In this document: in pieces, positions 1 to 11,947 of the stretch
Position numbering within the stretch: the first letter of the stretch is position 1
Layout: every line of letters starts with the position of its first letter
Assembly: GCA_028023455.1 (NCBI GenBank)
Contig: JAQFVV010012477.1
Location: 2,165,501-2,229,500, forward strand
Direction of reading: 5' to 3'
Length of the DNA: 64,000 bases
Origin: Epiperipatus broadwayi
Lineage: Eukaryota > Onychophora > Udeonychophora > Euonychophora > Peripatidae
Notes under the pieces: generated by a model
The model's database searches: none
Seen by the model: the letters and a program-made list of their open reading frames with translations, nothing else
What the model was told of the DNA's origin: nothing
Program-made: the position numbers and the translations under genes

Positions 1-304
1 GGTAAAGTGAGGGTGCATGATCCTTCTAGAATGATACATGCTAAATCTTGATTAGAAAGAAAAAGGATCGGGAGGGTTTGATTTGACAGATGCGAGGGAA
101 GGGAATAACCAACAAATAGAATAAAAGTTAATAAATATTTCAACAATATTTAAGCGTCGATCTGTTTTGTTTCTTTTTTAGTTATTATAATTAATTCTTA
201 TCTTTCATTTTGTAGTCTTTTGGTCCGTTAAAAAGAAAATAATTTTAAGGTTTGGAATTGGTGATTGCCATTCGTAAATAAATTAACCGTTATTATAAAA
301 AAAA
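1..304 (+). repeat. 5' LTR of gypsy element, first visible part
   Basis: Matches 7912-8212 of the 3' LTR with only scattered substitutions. It stops at a run of eight A residues where a DNA transposon (305-2621) is inserted. The LTR resumes at 2630. Confidence 0.92.
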
Positions 305-2621
305 GGTGCTTTTCTCAAGACCTGGATGAGCCACCCGGCGGCACTGCAGAACCACCAAGAAGCCTGCAATTCATAATTTTTTTCCAATATTTGCTAAAAG
401 TCACTTAATTTTAGAAATGGTACCCCCTCCCCGCTGCATGAGACAAATCGGTCAAAAGCACTGAAATTGAAATGTATAATTGAAAAAAAAAAACTATAAT
501 AAAAGTCTACCAAATTAAACAAAAACATACTAAATGTCAAAGCAATTTAAAAAAGAATCACTCTTCAGTTATCTAACTAACAGATAATAATTCAAACCTC
601 ATAGTAACCTGTAATAGCATATTAGTTTATATCAAAAATTATTGCAAATAAAAAATAGCATTTATAAATCCCCTCCCACACAAAGGGTTCAATGAAAAAT
701 AAGCAAAGTGAATTTTTTCAAACAATAAATAAAAAGTATTACATGTTAGGGTTAAGTTTTGTCTTCATCCCAAAGTCAAATAAAAAATAATAATTGATGA
801 AGCCCTCCCAAGAAACCCCAGAAAGCTTGATGGATCAATATTTTGAGAAAATGCATATATATAAAATATTTGATTTATAATCATATATTATAACACTGCA
901 AATGTACAATCACTTTTTCTTTTAAAATATATATGTTCTCCAATAATATCAACAAATTAAAAATCCTTCTTCTTTTCAAAAACTTTATTTTTTTATATCA
1001 ATAGTGAACATATTTATATAATATAAAACTCCAAAAATAACTGTAAGAAGATAAAAACAGTTGAAACTTGGGAGTTTTATATTATATAAATTGTTCCATT
1101 TACCATCTTCAAACTCCCTCCACTCACAACTTATAAATATATGTTTAGTATTGATACAATAAAATAAAGTTTTTGAAAAGAAAAAGAAGGATTTTTAATT
1201 TGTTGATATTATTGATTTATAATTTAAAATGAGAAAAAGTATTATTTTCCATTTTTTAAAAAAATAGGGTGCTTTTGTAAAAAAAATACACTTGTTGATT
1301 TTAAAAATGTATAGATCAATTTCCCGTGATAAAACTTGCAACATCATTCAGTCATGTGACCCGAGTTCTGGAAATTTTTTTATACTACATATAGTACCAA
1401 AAATGTTTAGCTATTTTTTCAGTTTCTAAATTGTGCGTAAGTTATTTTAAAAATAAAAAACTTTAAGCAAAAGAAAACGCGATCAATAGACGGGAAAAAT
1501 ATAATATATATACATATTTTGTCACTAATGGAGCAATCTACAATGCCCAAGTTTCATTTTGTAAGGATAGATGAAATACACAGGCTCATATATACCTGTA
1601 TCTATATATGTAAGGATGAAAAAATTCAATGACCTGCTGAAAGATGAACTCACTTCCCAGGAAACTTGGTAAATTACTTTCAAATTGTATTTTCTATTCT
1701 GACTATTTTATGTATATTTTGTTGATTTTATATATGTGCGACTTAATCCGAGTACTTGCAATAATTTTGATATAAACTAGTAATAGAGTAACATATTAAC
1801 TGAATTTAAACTCTAATGATGCTATTATAGATTAATAGGAACATTGATTACTTAATATGTACTTTCAAAAAGAACCTTTATTAATAAAAGATTATTATAT
1901 CTGTTAGTTAGATAACTGAGACTGATTCTTTTTTAAGACATTTCCCGCACTTTTTCGTGCTGTTATTTTTACATTTTATAAATTTTTTTTTTTAAAATCG
2001 CTTTGAGATTTAGTATGTTTTTGTTTAATGTCGTAGGCTTTTATTATATTTTTTTCTTCTCATTTATTTCATAGGATTTTAAAAATAGCATTCATAATTT
2101 GCACTTTGCTTATTTTTCATTGAACCCTTTGTGCGGGAGGGGGATTTATAAATGCGATTTTTTATTTGCAATAATTTTTGATATAAACTAATTCGCTATT
2201 ACAGGTTACTATGATGTTTGAATTATTATCTGTTAGTTAGATAATTGAAGAGTGATTCTTTTTTAAATCGCTTTGACATTTAGTATGTTTTTGTTTAATT
2301 TGGTAGGCTTTTATTATAGTTTTTTTTTTCAATTATACATTTCAATTTCAGTGCTTTTGACTGATTTGTCGTGCGGCAAGGGGAGGGGTGTCTACCATTT
2401 CTAAAATTAAGTGATTTTTAGCTATTTTTTTTTTACATTTTAATTTCAGCAATTTTGACCGATTTGTCTTGTGCGGCAGGGGGTGGAGGTGGGGTGGGGT
2501 GGTACCATTTCTAAAATTAAGCGATTTTTAGTGAATATTAAAAAAAAAATTATGAATTGCAGTCTTCTTGGTGGTTCTGCAGCACCGCTTGGTGGCTCAT
2601 CCAGTTCTTAAGAAAAGCACC
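305..2621. mobile_element. Foldback-type DNA transposon nested in the 5' LTR
   Basis: Begins GGTGCTTTTCTCAAGACC and ends with the complement. The terminal inverted repeats extend roughly 450 bp inward (305-~720 against ~2090-2621), with a partial duplication in the right arm (2341-2430 resembles 2440-2530). A second inverted repeat sits near the middle (~961-1030 against ~1068-1215), and 1890-2060 duplicates part of the right arm. It is flanked by eight A residues on each side (297-304 and 2622-2629). The uninterrupted 3' LTR has a single run of eight A at the same place, so an 8-bp target duplication of all A is consistent. No transposase is visible; it looks non-autonomous. Confidence 0.85.
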
Positions 2622-2629
2622 AAAAAAAA

Positions 2630-2734
2630 TTTTTATAATACGGTCTAGACAGAAATGTTTAGTGGCGCTCTCGAACGACCACCATACGTTGCAATCTCGT
2701 AAAATTTAAGAGTGTAACAAAATGTTTTGTTACA
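2630..2734 (+). repeat. 5' LTR of gypsy element, second part
   Basis: Continues the LTR after the nested transposon and matches 8213-8322, ending in the same TTTTGTTACA. The internal region starts after 2734. A convincing tRNA primer-binding site could not be assigned. Confidence 0.9.
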
Positions 2735-2921
2735 GAGAGTAGGAGTGGGTAAAATTAAAGAAAATGGCATCTCAATGTGTAGGGCTCGTTAACTAAATAA
2801 ACGGCTGGAGATTAGGGTAAAAGTGGAGTAAGGCAGTTTCGGGTGGTTAGAGTGAGGAGTTAGTGTCCCAGTAGGGGAGGGTTTTGAGTGTCAGAAGTAA
2901 ATTGAAAATACTGTAGATAAA

Positions 2922-3500
2922 ATGCAGGATAGAATTAAGATAAAAATGTTTGAAAGAGACAAAGAGGAGACTCTATTCGAACACTTGGAAAGTTTAGAAG
3001 AGTGTTTTTGTATGTACGAGGCAAGGGAAGGAGAAAAAATAATTATAGCAAGTAATTATTTGGCAGGCACGGCAAGAGATTGGTGGATAATGATACAGAA
3101 AAGACCAGATGATTTCAAACACTACAAAAATAAATTAATACATACATTTTGGAACGTAAAGAGACAAGAAAAGGTACGAAGAGTGGTAGAACTAGAAAGG
3201 TATAAAAAAGAAGGGATAGGATATAGATAGTTCTTTTTAAAGCAAATGATAAAATTGAGAAGGATGATAGAATATCTTATCGGTGAACAGCAAATTATAA
3301 GTATTATAGAAAAAAATTTGCCGCAAAATATACGAGAGAGATTAGCTGTCTATAGGTGCGAAGATGTGGAAGATATATTGGAAGTTCTTAGACAGCAAGA
3401 AAATGTACATGAAGAAGAGAAACAAGAACAACTCCCTAATCTATTAAATGTAATAATTGAGGAAGAAGAGAAAATACAAACGATGGCGGAACAAACTTGC
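2922..3500 (+). pseudogene. gag-like region of gypsy element
   Basis: The first reading frame (2922-3230) encodes a capsid-type gag segment: ETLFEHLESLEECF followed by GTARDWW and a HTFWN segment, as in Ty3/gypsy gag (retrotrans_gag family). It ends in a stop at 3228-3230. The next frame (from 3246) continues with an acidic C-terminal segment and the NIRERLAVY motif. No zinc knuckle is seen. It probably encoded the particle structural protein. The stop between the frames makes it a pseudogene. Confidence 0.8.
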
Positions 3501-3850
3501 CTTATGATAATGATAAAAATACAGGGAATAGAGATACAGGTCCTACTAGACACGGCAAGTCAAGTCTCGCTAATCTCAAATAAAATATTAGATTAAATCA
3601 GAGATCAGAAGAGAAAAAGACAGTTGTTACCATTAAGAAAGTCTGAAATAACTATGGCTAATGGCAAAAGAGTTAAGTTAGACCCTATACAAATATACGG
3701 GGAAGTACAAGTGGGAAGAAAAAAATATAGCATACATTATTATCAATGCCAGGTTTGGTAGAAGATCTTATATTGGGGTCAGATTTTATGCACCGAACGG
3801 GGAGGCAAATTAATTATAGTGAAAAGAATATAATGATAGGAAATGAAAAG
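3501..3850 (+). pseudogene. Retroviral-type aspartic protease remnant
   Basis: The flap-side motif VLLDTASQVSLIS near 3541-3580 matches the retropepsin active site, with A where the family has G after DT/DS. A stop follows at 3594. About 170 bp later, in another frame from 3746, LILGSDFMHRTG matches the second conserved protease motif (ILGxDF). In the family this enzyme processes the gag-pol polyprotein. The changed active-site triad and the frame break make it inactive. Confidence 0.78.
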
Positions 3851-3949
3851 GTGCCATTTAGTGGATGTAGCAGACAGAGTGATAACAAGGTAGCTTACAT
3901 GGTAACTAATGACATATACCAAAAAATAGAATGTAAAATAACTGAGTTA

Positions 3950-4888
3950 AATAATAGTAATAGGGGCTGGAAAAGTCAACTTAAAGAGGCACTTTTGAAA
4001 AATGAACAAGTATTCACCATTAAACCAGGAATTATAAAGGGATATGTTCATCAGATAAAGGTGAAAGAGGAAACTCATTTTCAGGGTAGGTTGTACCCAG
4101 TTCCTGTCAAATATAAAGAGGAAGTTGATCAACAAATACAACAAATGGAACAATGGGGTATTATAAAAAAACAACAGTCACCGTATATAAACCCTTTAGT
4201 AATTGTAAAAAAAAAAGATGGCTCTATGAGAGTATGCTTAGATGCTCGTCAGTTAAATACTATTACTATACCTGATTGGGATGTGCTGCCCCGAATCACA
4301 GATTTGCTGTTGGAATTTAAAGAAAAAAATATTTTTCGTCATTCGATTTGACATCAAGTTACTGGCAGATGGCACTTCATGCTGAGGATCAAAAATACAC
4401 GGCATTCCGTTATGAAGGCTTTACGTATGTGTTTCAACGAGTTCCATTTGGACTAATTAACAGTGGATCATGGCTATTGCAATGTTTAGACCAGGTATTT
4501 TCTTCGAGGGTAAAAGAATTTATACTCTATTATATGGACAATGTTGTGATTGCATCACGATCTCCTCAGGAACATTTAGAAAATTTAGTTGTGTTCCTTC
4601 GTGAGTGTCATGAAAAGAATATTACAATAAATCTGAAGAAAAGTAATATATTTCAGGAAGAAATTATATTTCTTGGTCATCTTATATGTGCTAAAAGGGG
4701 TGAGACCCCATCCTGACAAGATAGAAGTGATTGTTAAATTCCCCCAACCAAAGAATAGAAAAGAGATTAGATCGTTCCTTGGTATATGCAATTTCTACCA
4801 AAGTTTCTACAAGGATTTTTCTACAGATACAGAAGCACTTTTGCATTTACTGAGAAAAGAAAGCAAGTGGGAATGGATGAAAAAATAA
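3950..4888 (+). pseudogene. Ty3/gypsy reverse transcriptase
   Basis: Three overlapping or adjacent frames (3746-4351, 4348-4716, 4673-4888) together carry the RT domain. Visible in order are the fingers motif GSMRVCLDARQLNTITI, DLTSSYWQMALHAEDQKYTA (motif A), VPFGLINSG (motif B) and YYMDNVVIAS (motif C). Thumb residues EEIIFLGHLI and the connection RSFLGICNFYQSFYKDFS follow. Motif C should read YxDD; the second aspartate is asparagine here, which should abolish catalysis. Frame shifts near 4348 and 4700 add further damage. Confidence 0.92.
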
Positions 4889-5370
4889 GAGCAAGCATTT
4901 AAACAGATCAAAGAAAATTTTGTAGATACTGTAACACTCGCCTATCTGGATTTTACCAAACCTTTTAGGTTACAAACTGATAGTAGTAGTGTAGGATTGG
5001 GAGCAGTACTGTTTCAAGAGAATGAAGAGATGATACCTCAGGTTTTGTATTTTTTAAGTAGGACATTAAATCCTGCGGAAAACAATTATACCACTACGGA
5101 AAGGGAGGCCTTGGCAATTGTATGTGCATTAAATAAACTTAAGCATTTACTTTTAGGGTCTGAGATTATTATTATCACCGATCATTAAAGCTTAGAGTTT
5201 ATAAATAGGTGTTACTTAACTAATGATAGGCTTATAATATGGGCATTATACTTACAGAAGTTTAATTACAGGGTTATGCATTGCTCTGGGAAAGAAAATA
5301 TAGTACCGGATATATTAATCAGAAATCCACTTACGGATCACAGTCAAAATTTAACACTGGAGGGAGCATG
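4889..5370 (+). pseudogene. RNase H domain of gypsy pol
   Basis: After the stop at 4886-4888 the translation resumes with the RNase H fold: LQTDSSSVGLGAVLFQE (first catalytic Asp), then SRTLNPAENNYTTTEREALA (catalytic Glu) and HLLLGSEIIIITDH (Asp). A stop follows at 5186-5188, and a tether-like segment continues in a degraded frame to about 5370. It normally removes RNA from RNA:DNA hybrids during reverse transcription. The catalytic residues are kept although the frame is not. Confidence 0.87.
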
Positions 5371-5374
5371 ATTA

Positions 5375-6650
5375 ATGCCTCTTAAAGCAGATCCTGCAAT
5401 ATCGATAGAGAAATATTTAAAAAGACTCCATTTTTTTCAAAACGTGGACACTACATGCAGGAAGTTGATACAAGGCTGTAAAGAAGCAAATGTCAGACAA
5501 CAAAAAAATTGCACGCAAGAAAAAAACAAATTATATCAGTATAAAATAATAAATGGGTTGTTGATGTTTTAGGTTAGAAAGGGAGTAGATTGTTGGAGAG
5601 TATTTATACCACAAAATTTAAGGGAAAGGCTAATAAAGTATGTGCATTGTATATATGGGTATTATGGATCTCTTAAAACAAGTAAACTTATATAGAGATG
5701 GTATTATTGGCCAAACTTGTATCGGTCAGTGGTTACTATGTTACAGAGGTGTCATGAGTGTCATCAAAGTAAACTAGCTAATAAAAATTACACTGGGACA
5801 CCGGCACCAATAATAGGTGAGAACCTGAATGAACTTCTAGCCATAGATTTTTACAGTCCACTACCGTCATTTCGTAGATATAAATATATATTGGTGGCCT
5901 TTGATGTTTTCTCGAAATTAGTACAGGCTTATCCTCTATGAAAGGCTGACACCGGGTCTTCCATAACTGTTCTAAAAGAAAAACAATTTGTTCAAGTTAA
6001 CAAACCTTGGACGATTTTGAGTGATCATGGAACTCCTTTTATATCGAGAGAATGGAAGAATTAGCTTCAACAAAAACAGATACATCATGTTGTCACCTCT
6101 ATCTGTAACTCTCAATCTAACCCTTGCAAACGGATTATGAAAGAATTGGGGAACTTATTTTGTGTACATTTGAAAGGTAACCAGCAACAGTGGTTTAAAG
6201 TATTACTACAAATGGTTAAACTAATTAATTATACATACCACGAATCTACAGGGTTAACTCCTGAATGTTTGCACTATGGTTGAGTTGAGCCTTCTCTCCT
6301 CAAGTGTCCCATTCCTACTGTTACTGAAATGATAAATGTAATGGAAGATCGAAGCTTTGCTAGAGACAGATTAAAGAAGAAAGCTGAACAGAGAATAAAG
6401 AAGGGGAATGCTTGCCAAATATAATTTACGATAGGCGATTGGGTTTATGTTAAAACCCAGCCAGTTAGCAAATTAAGTGAGAAACAATATAAAAAGTTTT
6501 TCCCTCTATGCGAAGGCCCATACAGGATCATCCAAAAATGCAGACCTAATGCATTTATAATACAAGGTAAAAGAAATAAAAAGTGCACTTATAATGCATG
6601 AAGTCTAAAACCTTTTAAAGAAAAGGAGGAAAAGACCTCACAGCATGATT
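5375..6650 (+). pseudogene. Gypsy integrase remnant
   Basis: 5375-5572 is the tether leading into integrase. At 5717-5941 the zinc-binding end (CHECHQSK) is followed by the catalytic core start, LAIDFYSPLPSFRRYKYILVAFDVFSKLVQAYPL-like but broken by a stop at 5939. In shifted frames, 6060-6290 keeps core features (HHVVTSICNSQSNP and TYHESTGLTPECLHYG). 6430-6560 keeps the C-terminal fold with IGDWVYVK and GPYRIIQKC. No chromodomain is seen. It normally inserts the DNA copy; here it is broken by several stops. Confidence 0.85.
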
Positions 6651-7588
6651 AAGGGTTTTTTTTTTTTAAAGTGTTTTTTTGTTTGTTGGGAAAGGGTGCA
6701 ATGAGCTGGTATTTTTCTGCCAGCTCATAATCATATATATATATATATATACATACATATTTTGTAAAAATAAAATATATACATTGTAATAAACTTATTT
6801 TATTAGAAATAAATAAACACGCACATATATATTTTGTTAAAATATAAATATTGTTTTATAATACATATTTTTAAAAATAAATAAATTAACACTTAGTTTT
6901 AAAATGGGGATTTAAGAAGCTAAAATAAATTAGATTGAGATCTTGCTTATTGATAAAAGTTTGTCTTTTGTTTAGTCTTTAAAAAAAAATTCTTAAAGAT
7001 AGAAAGTAAGAGAAAGCAATTAGTTCTATTGTTGGGACTTTGACAGTGAAGATATTTTTATGCTATCTATTACGCTGATCAATTGGAATGTTTCTTTGGA
7101 ATTTTAAAATAAAATATGAAATAAAAGACGAAAATATTAAAGGTGTGAACTGAGACTTTGGAAGAAAAAACTATAATTACGGACTTTCCTTTTGTTTAAA
7201 AATTAATTAGATTTCTGCCGAAATCAATATCTAATCTATAAGTTTCAATTCGGCTCAGACTGTTGAATAGTAAAGACCTAAAAAGCGCAAGGAGAAAAAT
7301 TTCGAACGGCTAAAGCTAACAGAACTTTCCCTTTTGGGATCCTCTTGCTATTGCCCCCTGGAACTGCCTTGTAAATGCTGGGCATAGAGAGCTAGCTGAG
7401 GAAAAAGGACTGGAAAAAGACACGGACAAACCACGAAGAATATAGAGTGAAATATTCCACCCACACAGAATCTACACTGATCGATCAGGGTAAATAGACT
7501 TTTTTTTTATAATTTCAAGAGACATTTGCATAATAGAATTAAAAAAAGAAAGAAAATCCTTCACTTCAAATATCTCAAAGTTTCAGCA
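6651..7588 (+). other. Non-coding 3' region of gypsy element
   Basis: About 940 bp between integrase and the polypurine tract with no ORF and no envelope-like sequence. It holds a poly-T run (6657-6667), a perfect hairpin around 6700-6727 (ATGAGCTGG and its complement around TATTTTTCTG), and a short (AT)n tract. Confidence 0.6.
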
Positions 7589-7600
7589 ATAGAAAGGGGG
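7589..7600 (+). other. Polypurine tract, probable plus-strand primer
   Basis: The purine run ATAGAAAGGGGG lies directly before TGATATAG, the likely start of the 3' LTR. The LTR would then begin TG and end CA, as expected. The start is inferred because the 5' LTR start lies outside the window. Confidence 0.6.
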
Positions 7601-8322
7601 TGATATAGTCTTTAAGTAGATATACTTACTAATTTAAATTAACCCACATTATATTGTTTTTTTTTATTATTTAATTTTTTTGTTATGGCCTATTAATTAA
7701 ACTTACCTTTAGTTTCTATGATTGCTGTTCTTATAATGTATAGATAGGGATAAGAAAAAGTTTATACTCGATCTAAGGACAAGTAAAAGATTTAACATTA
7801 GAAAGAGGAGGTTTGAGTACGTTTATTTTTAACAAACACGCTCTTATAGTAAGTCACCCTTGAGTTCACTCATAGATATATACCATGATATTTGATGAAA
7901 TATTGTATAATTGGTAAAGTGACAGTGCATGATCCTTCGAGAACGATACATGCTAAATCTTGATTAGAAAGAAAAAGTATTGGGAAGGTTTGATTTGACA
8001 AATGCGAAGGAAGGGAATAACCAACAAATAGAATAAAGGTTAATAAATATTTCAACAATATTTAAGCGTCGATGTGTTTTGTTTCTTTTTTAGTTATTAT
8101 AATTAATTCTTATCTTTCATTTTGTTGTCTTTTGGTCCGTTAAAAAGAAAATAATTTTAAGGTTTGCAATTGGTGATTGCCGTTCGTAAATAAATTAACC
8201 GTTATTATAAAAAAAATTTTTTATAATACAGTCTAGGCAGAAATGTTTAATGGTGCCCTCGAATGGCCACCGTACATTGCAATCTTGTAAAATTTAAGAG
8301 CGTAACAAAATGTTTTGTTACA
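7601..8322 (+). repeat. 3' LTR of gypsy element
   Basis: About 722 bp. 7912-8322 aligns to the visible 5' LTR halves and shows the site before the foldback transposon entered. The end TTGTTACA at 8322 is fixed by the alignment; the start at 7601 rests on the purine tract and TG..CA convention. Confidence 0.8.
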
Positions 8323-10860
8323 GTGTATATTTATAAATGCTTTTTATGAGAACAAACAACAATAAATTTAATTTCTGGCATTCGTGTACTATGTATGTAT
8401 ATATATACAATGAATTTTAATTAAAACAATAACAGAATGTTTTAATGACAAATGATTCTTTATCCCATCATCTTTTTTCTTAAACTAAAATTTCCATTAA
8501 ACAAAAAAAGAATAATACTAATAATTCTACTTTTAAGAGTTTTATATATCTATATGACTTTCATATTATGTCAGTATTTATATGTAATGATAAATAACCA
8601 TGAAAACCATTGAATGCCACTTTACATCCTAATCTGATCTTCTAAATGACTTTGTGCATGCTCTGGTGGTTCAAAATAGTTCTAAATAATTATATTTAAA
8701 ATTATAATATATAAAATTTTATTTTAAAATCAATTAAATCATTTTATAAACAAAGAACTAAATATATTTATTTTTAATAATACATTTTTCCTCTCTTTCT
8801 CCTATTAATAAATAATGTTATTATTATACTATTATATTTTTTTAAAATCTATTTAAAAAAAATAAAGTTTAAACTTTTAAGAATTATAAAAATAATCAAT
8901 TATACACAGATTATTTTTGTCATCACTTTTGAATTCTTTATCACTAATTACAATGTTTAAATTCATTATTACTAATTTCAATGTTTAAAATAAAATATAT
9001 TACATATGGTGTATTTATATAAATGAATCATATTTTAATAAGGAACATGTTAACATTCTTAGGTTTTTTTTAGTGCAAAAAATATTGCTACTATATTTTA
9101 AAATAAAAGTAATTTATAATGGATACATATATCAATTTTAACTTATAATAATGTTTTTTTTTTTCAATAAACCATTTCTAAAGCAAAAACTTATATATAT
9201 TTAACTTCTAAATAGGCTAATATTTTTTTAAATATATTTTTAATAAAGATCATTAAATCATTAACTAAAATATATATGTAATATTAGACAGAATAATATA
9301 TTATTCTAAAAATTTCCAATACCCCACACTAGGGTCAGGATTTGTTTGTATTTTTGATTAGATGTCCCAGTATCCCTGAAATGTATTTTCAGGATCATTG
9401 TATGTCCCTATTATATGTTTTACATAAATAATTCATTGCAAAAATCATAGTTTCTTGGCCCTCTCTGTCCATTTCAATCTCTCCAGTAATTTTACAAAAA
9501 CTTCAGACAAATTCCAAAACCAAAACAAAGATCACTATTACATTATATGGCTGGGTTCTCCAGCTAGATGCATTCTCACATCTAACCTCACTTTGGAGCA
9601 TGTGCAGTTGGATTTTTGTAGGCTAAAATTTGAACTGTACTTGAATCTGCTTTGATTGACAGTGTAGTTTTACTAGTTCTTTGTTGATATTAATATTTTA
9701 TAATGATAAAATTAATAGGAATATTAATAACCCTAAACAATAGACAACATGCCAAAGAGGAAATGTATTTACAATGATGAATATACACAGGAATGGAGTT
9801 TTATATAAAAAAAACAGGTGCAATGCCATAAAAATGATTGGTCGTTTCAACTCGATTTTTTTTTGTTCGAATCAATCTAGTCACCCTACCCCACACAGAA
9901 ATAAATTAATAACTGTAACTAGCTTTGTATATGTATGCTTTCTCTAATATTACTAACTTACAATTAAAATTTAAAAATCAAAATTTGTTAAAAATAAGGC
10001 AATAATTAAAGTTCTAATGCAAATATATAATTTTTGATAATTTATTATATATGTATACAATTATAATGCTTATTTAATAAGTTATCAATCATATTGTTAA
10101 AATTTATCATTTTTATTTTTCTTTTTCTTAAATCTTATTCTCACGCAAAAGAAAAATATGGTCAATACACAATTTTCTATTGCATATAATTGTACTTTAT
10201 ATAAACATTAGATTTAAATATATTTTGATTAATAAATAGTTTGTGTGATAAATCCACTTTTTAATGCACTTTACAAATCACCAATATAACTTGATTTACA
10301 CTTTTACACCATGTTATATATGTATATAACTTTACATTTCTTAATATTTTCAATAGCAACCTTTCCATTAATAATTAACTTACAAATATTTGCTGTTATT
10401 TAAAATACACTATTTAATTAGTAATTTGGTTACAACTCATATGATAAGGTTAAAATTAAGATACATTGAATAATATTCAATGAAGAAAAAAGTTCAATGA
10501 TGATATATCCTGCATTACATAAAATAGGAGCAATGGGAAGGGCCCGGGATTGGGTATCTTGGAGATAGGTGACTAAGCTTGCATGATTTGAAGTTTACAA
10601 AGATGACACCAAAATTTTGCCCATGCAAAAATTATGGCAATACATAGGTAAATCAGACCCTTCAGAATGGGTGTCAATGTCATCATATCCACTGTATGAG
10701 TTATAGGTTTGAAAGTGGGGGCAATTAATAATCAATCTTGAAGGGATGCACCTAAATCAGTTTTTAATTGTTTCCAGTATAGATGGTTTTCTATCTAGAT
10801 ATAAAAAGAACTAGCCTTAGGGAGGCATAATAATCAACTTCCATGTTGTTTCAGAGATGT

Positions 10861-10872
10861 GGGGGGGGGGGG
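10861..10872 (+). repeat. G12 homopolymer run
   Basis: Twelve consecutive G in an otherwise AT-rich stretch. The first of three equal-length runs within 1.1 kb. Confidence 0.9.
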
Positions 10873-11349
10873 ACGACAAATTCTGGTCTCTCTTCCAAAT
10901 TTTTTAATTTTTTTCTCTATATAAATAAAGTGGATGATCCAGAACATGATTAAAGATGAGGCAGCAATGGATGAACCATATCAGAAATATTTCCAGAATG
11001 GGTCCATGTAGTATGTTGTCAATGAATACTGATATGTAGGTGTTTTGTCTTTTAGTATCAAGGCTATAATGTCTCTGTATGGTTGAAGGGAAAGGCAGTG
11101 GCAGAGGAGAGGTGGTGAAGTTTCTTCATTTCTGAAACATAGAAAGCAAGTGGATTTAATGCTTGAGAAACCTCAGCAGTGTACTAGGAAATGTTTGGTA
11201 GGCAAGGCATTACTGTTAATTTTCAACAGGAAGTCAAAGAATTTAGGCTCAAGGAACCATTGCTTAAGTTTCTTGATTTTTTTCTCTTATTATATAATCA
11301 TTAAACAATTACTTAGTTATTTTTCTCTTAAATATAAAAAATGATTTGA

Positions 11350-11361
11350 GGGGGGGGGGGG
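11350..11361 (+). repeat. G12 homopolymer run
   Basis: Twelve consecutive G, flanked by ATTTGA and AACAAAGGG. Confidence 0.9.
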
Positions 11362-11935
11362 AACAAAGGGCATAATTTATAAATACAATGGATAATTTAT
11401 TAAATAAACAATATAATTTGTAAATATAAACAAACTCAATAGAATTAATATTCACGGTGGTCTGTCATTTTTAAGTTTCAAATGAGATTTTCATTTTTAA
11501 GTTTCAACTGTAAATGCTACTATAACATTTATTTAGTTACATGTTATTGTATTTAAAATTATGTAGTTATAACCAGAGTTTTGTTTCTTCATAAGCATAT
11601 AACTATTAAATGGACCACTTCATTGCACATATCTATCTGCAGTTTCCTGTTTAGGAATAAGAATAAAAAAACATTTACTATCAAGATTTGCTAATTTTCA
11701 CCTACATTAAAATCATTCTATAACTAACTCATTTGAATCAGAACTTTTTACTGTATCCAACCAGAATTACAAATTTAAGCAGAAGTATGGGTATATACAC
11801 AGCATGCAAACACTATTTTATGAGATTATAAAAAATATATAGTTCAATCCTATCACAATCATATATATAAATAATAGAAACAAAAATCATTATAACATTC
11901 CATTGATGTCAAAATGCGAGCGAGCTTTATAAAAC

Positions 11936-11947
11936 GGGGGGGGGGGG
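11936..11947 (+). repeat. G12 homopolymer run
   Basis: Twelve consecutive G, preceded by TATAAAAC. Confidence 0.9.

Larger units (their letters stand above)
1..8322 (+). mobile_element. Ty3/gypsy LTR retrotransposon, decayed, 5' edge outside window
   Basis: An LTR element read on the plus strand. The 3' LTR (7601-8322) matches 1-304 plus 2630-2734, which together form the 5' LTR. The first ~311 bp of that LTR lie before the window. Between the LTRs run gag, protease, reverse transcriptase, RNase H and integrase in the Ty3/gypsy order, followed by ~950 bp of non-coding DNA and a purine tract. No envelope-like ORF is visible. Many stops and frame changes break the coding region, and the reverse transcriptase active site is altered, so it is an old copy. 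The two LTRs differ at scattered positions, which also indicates age. Confidence 0.93.
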
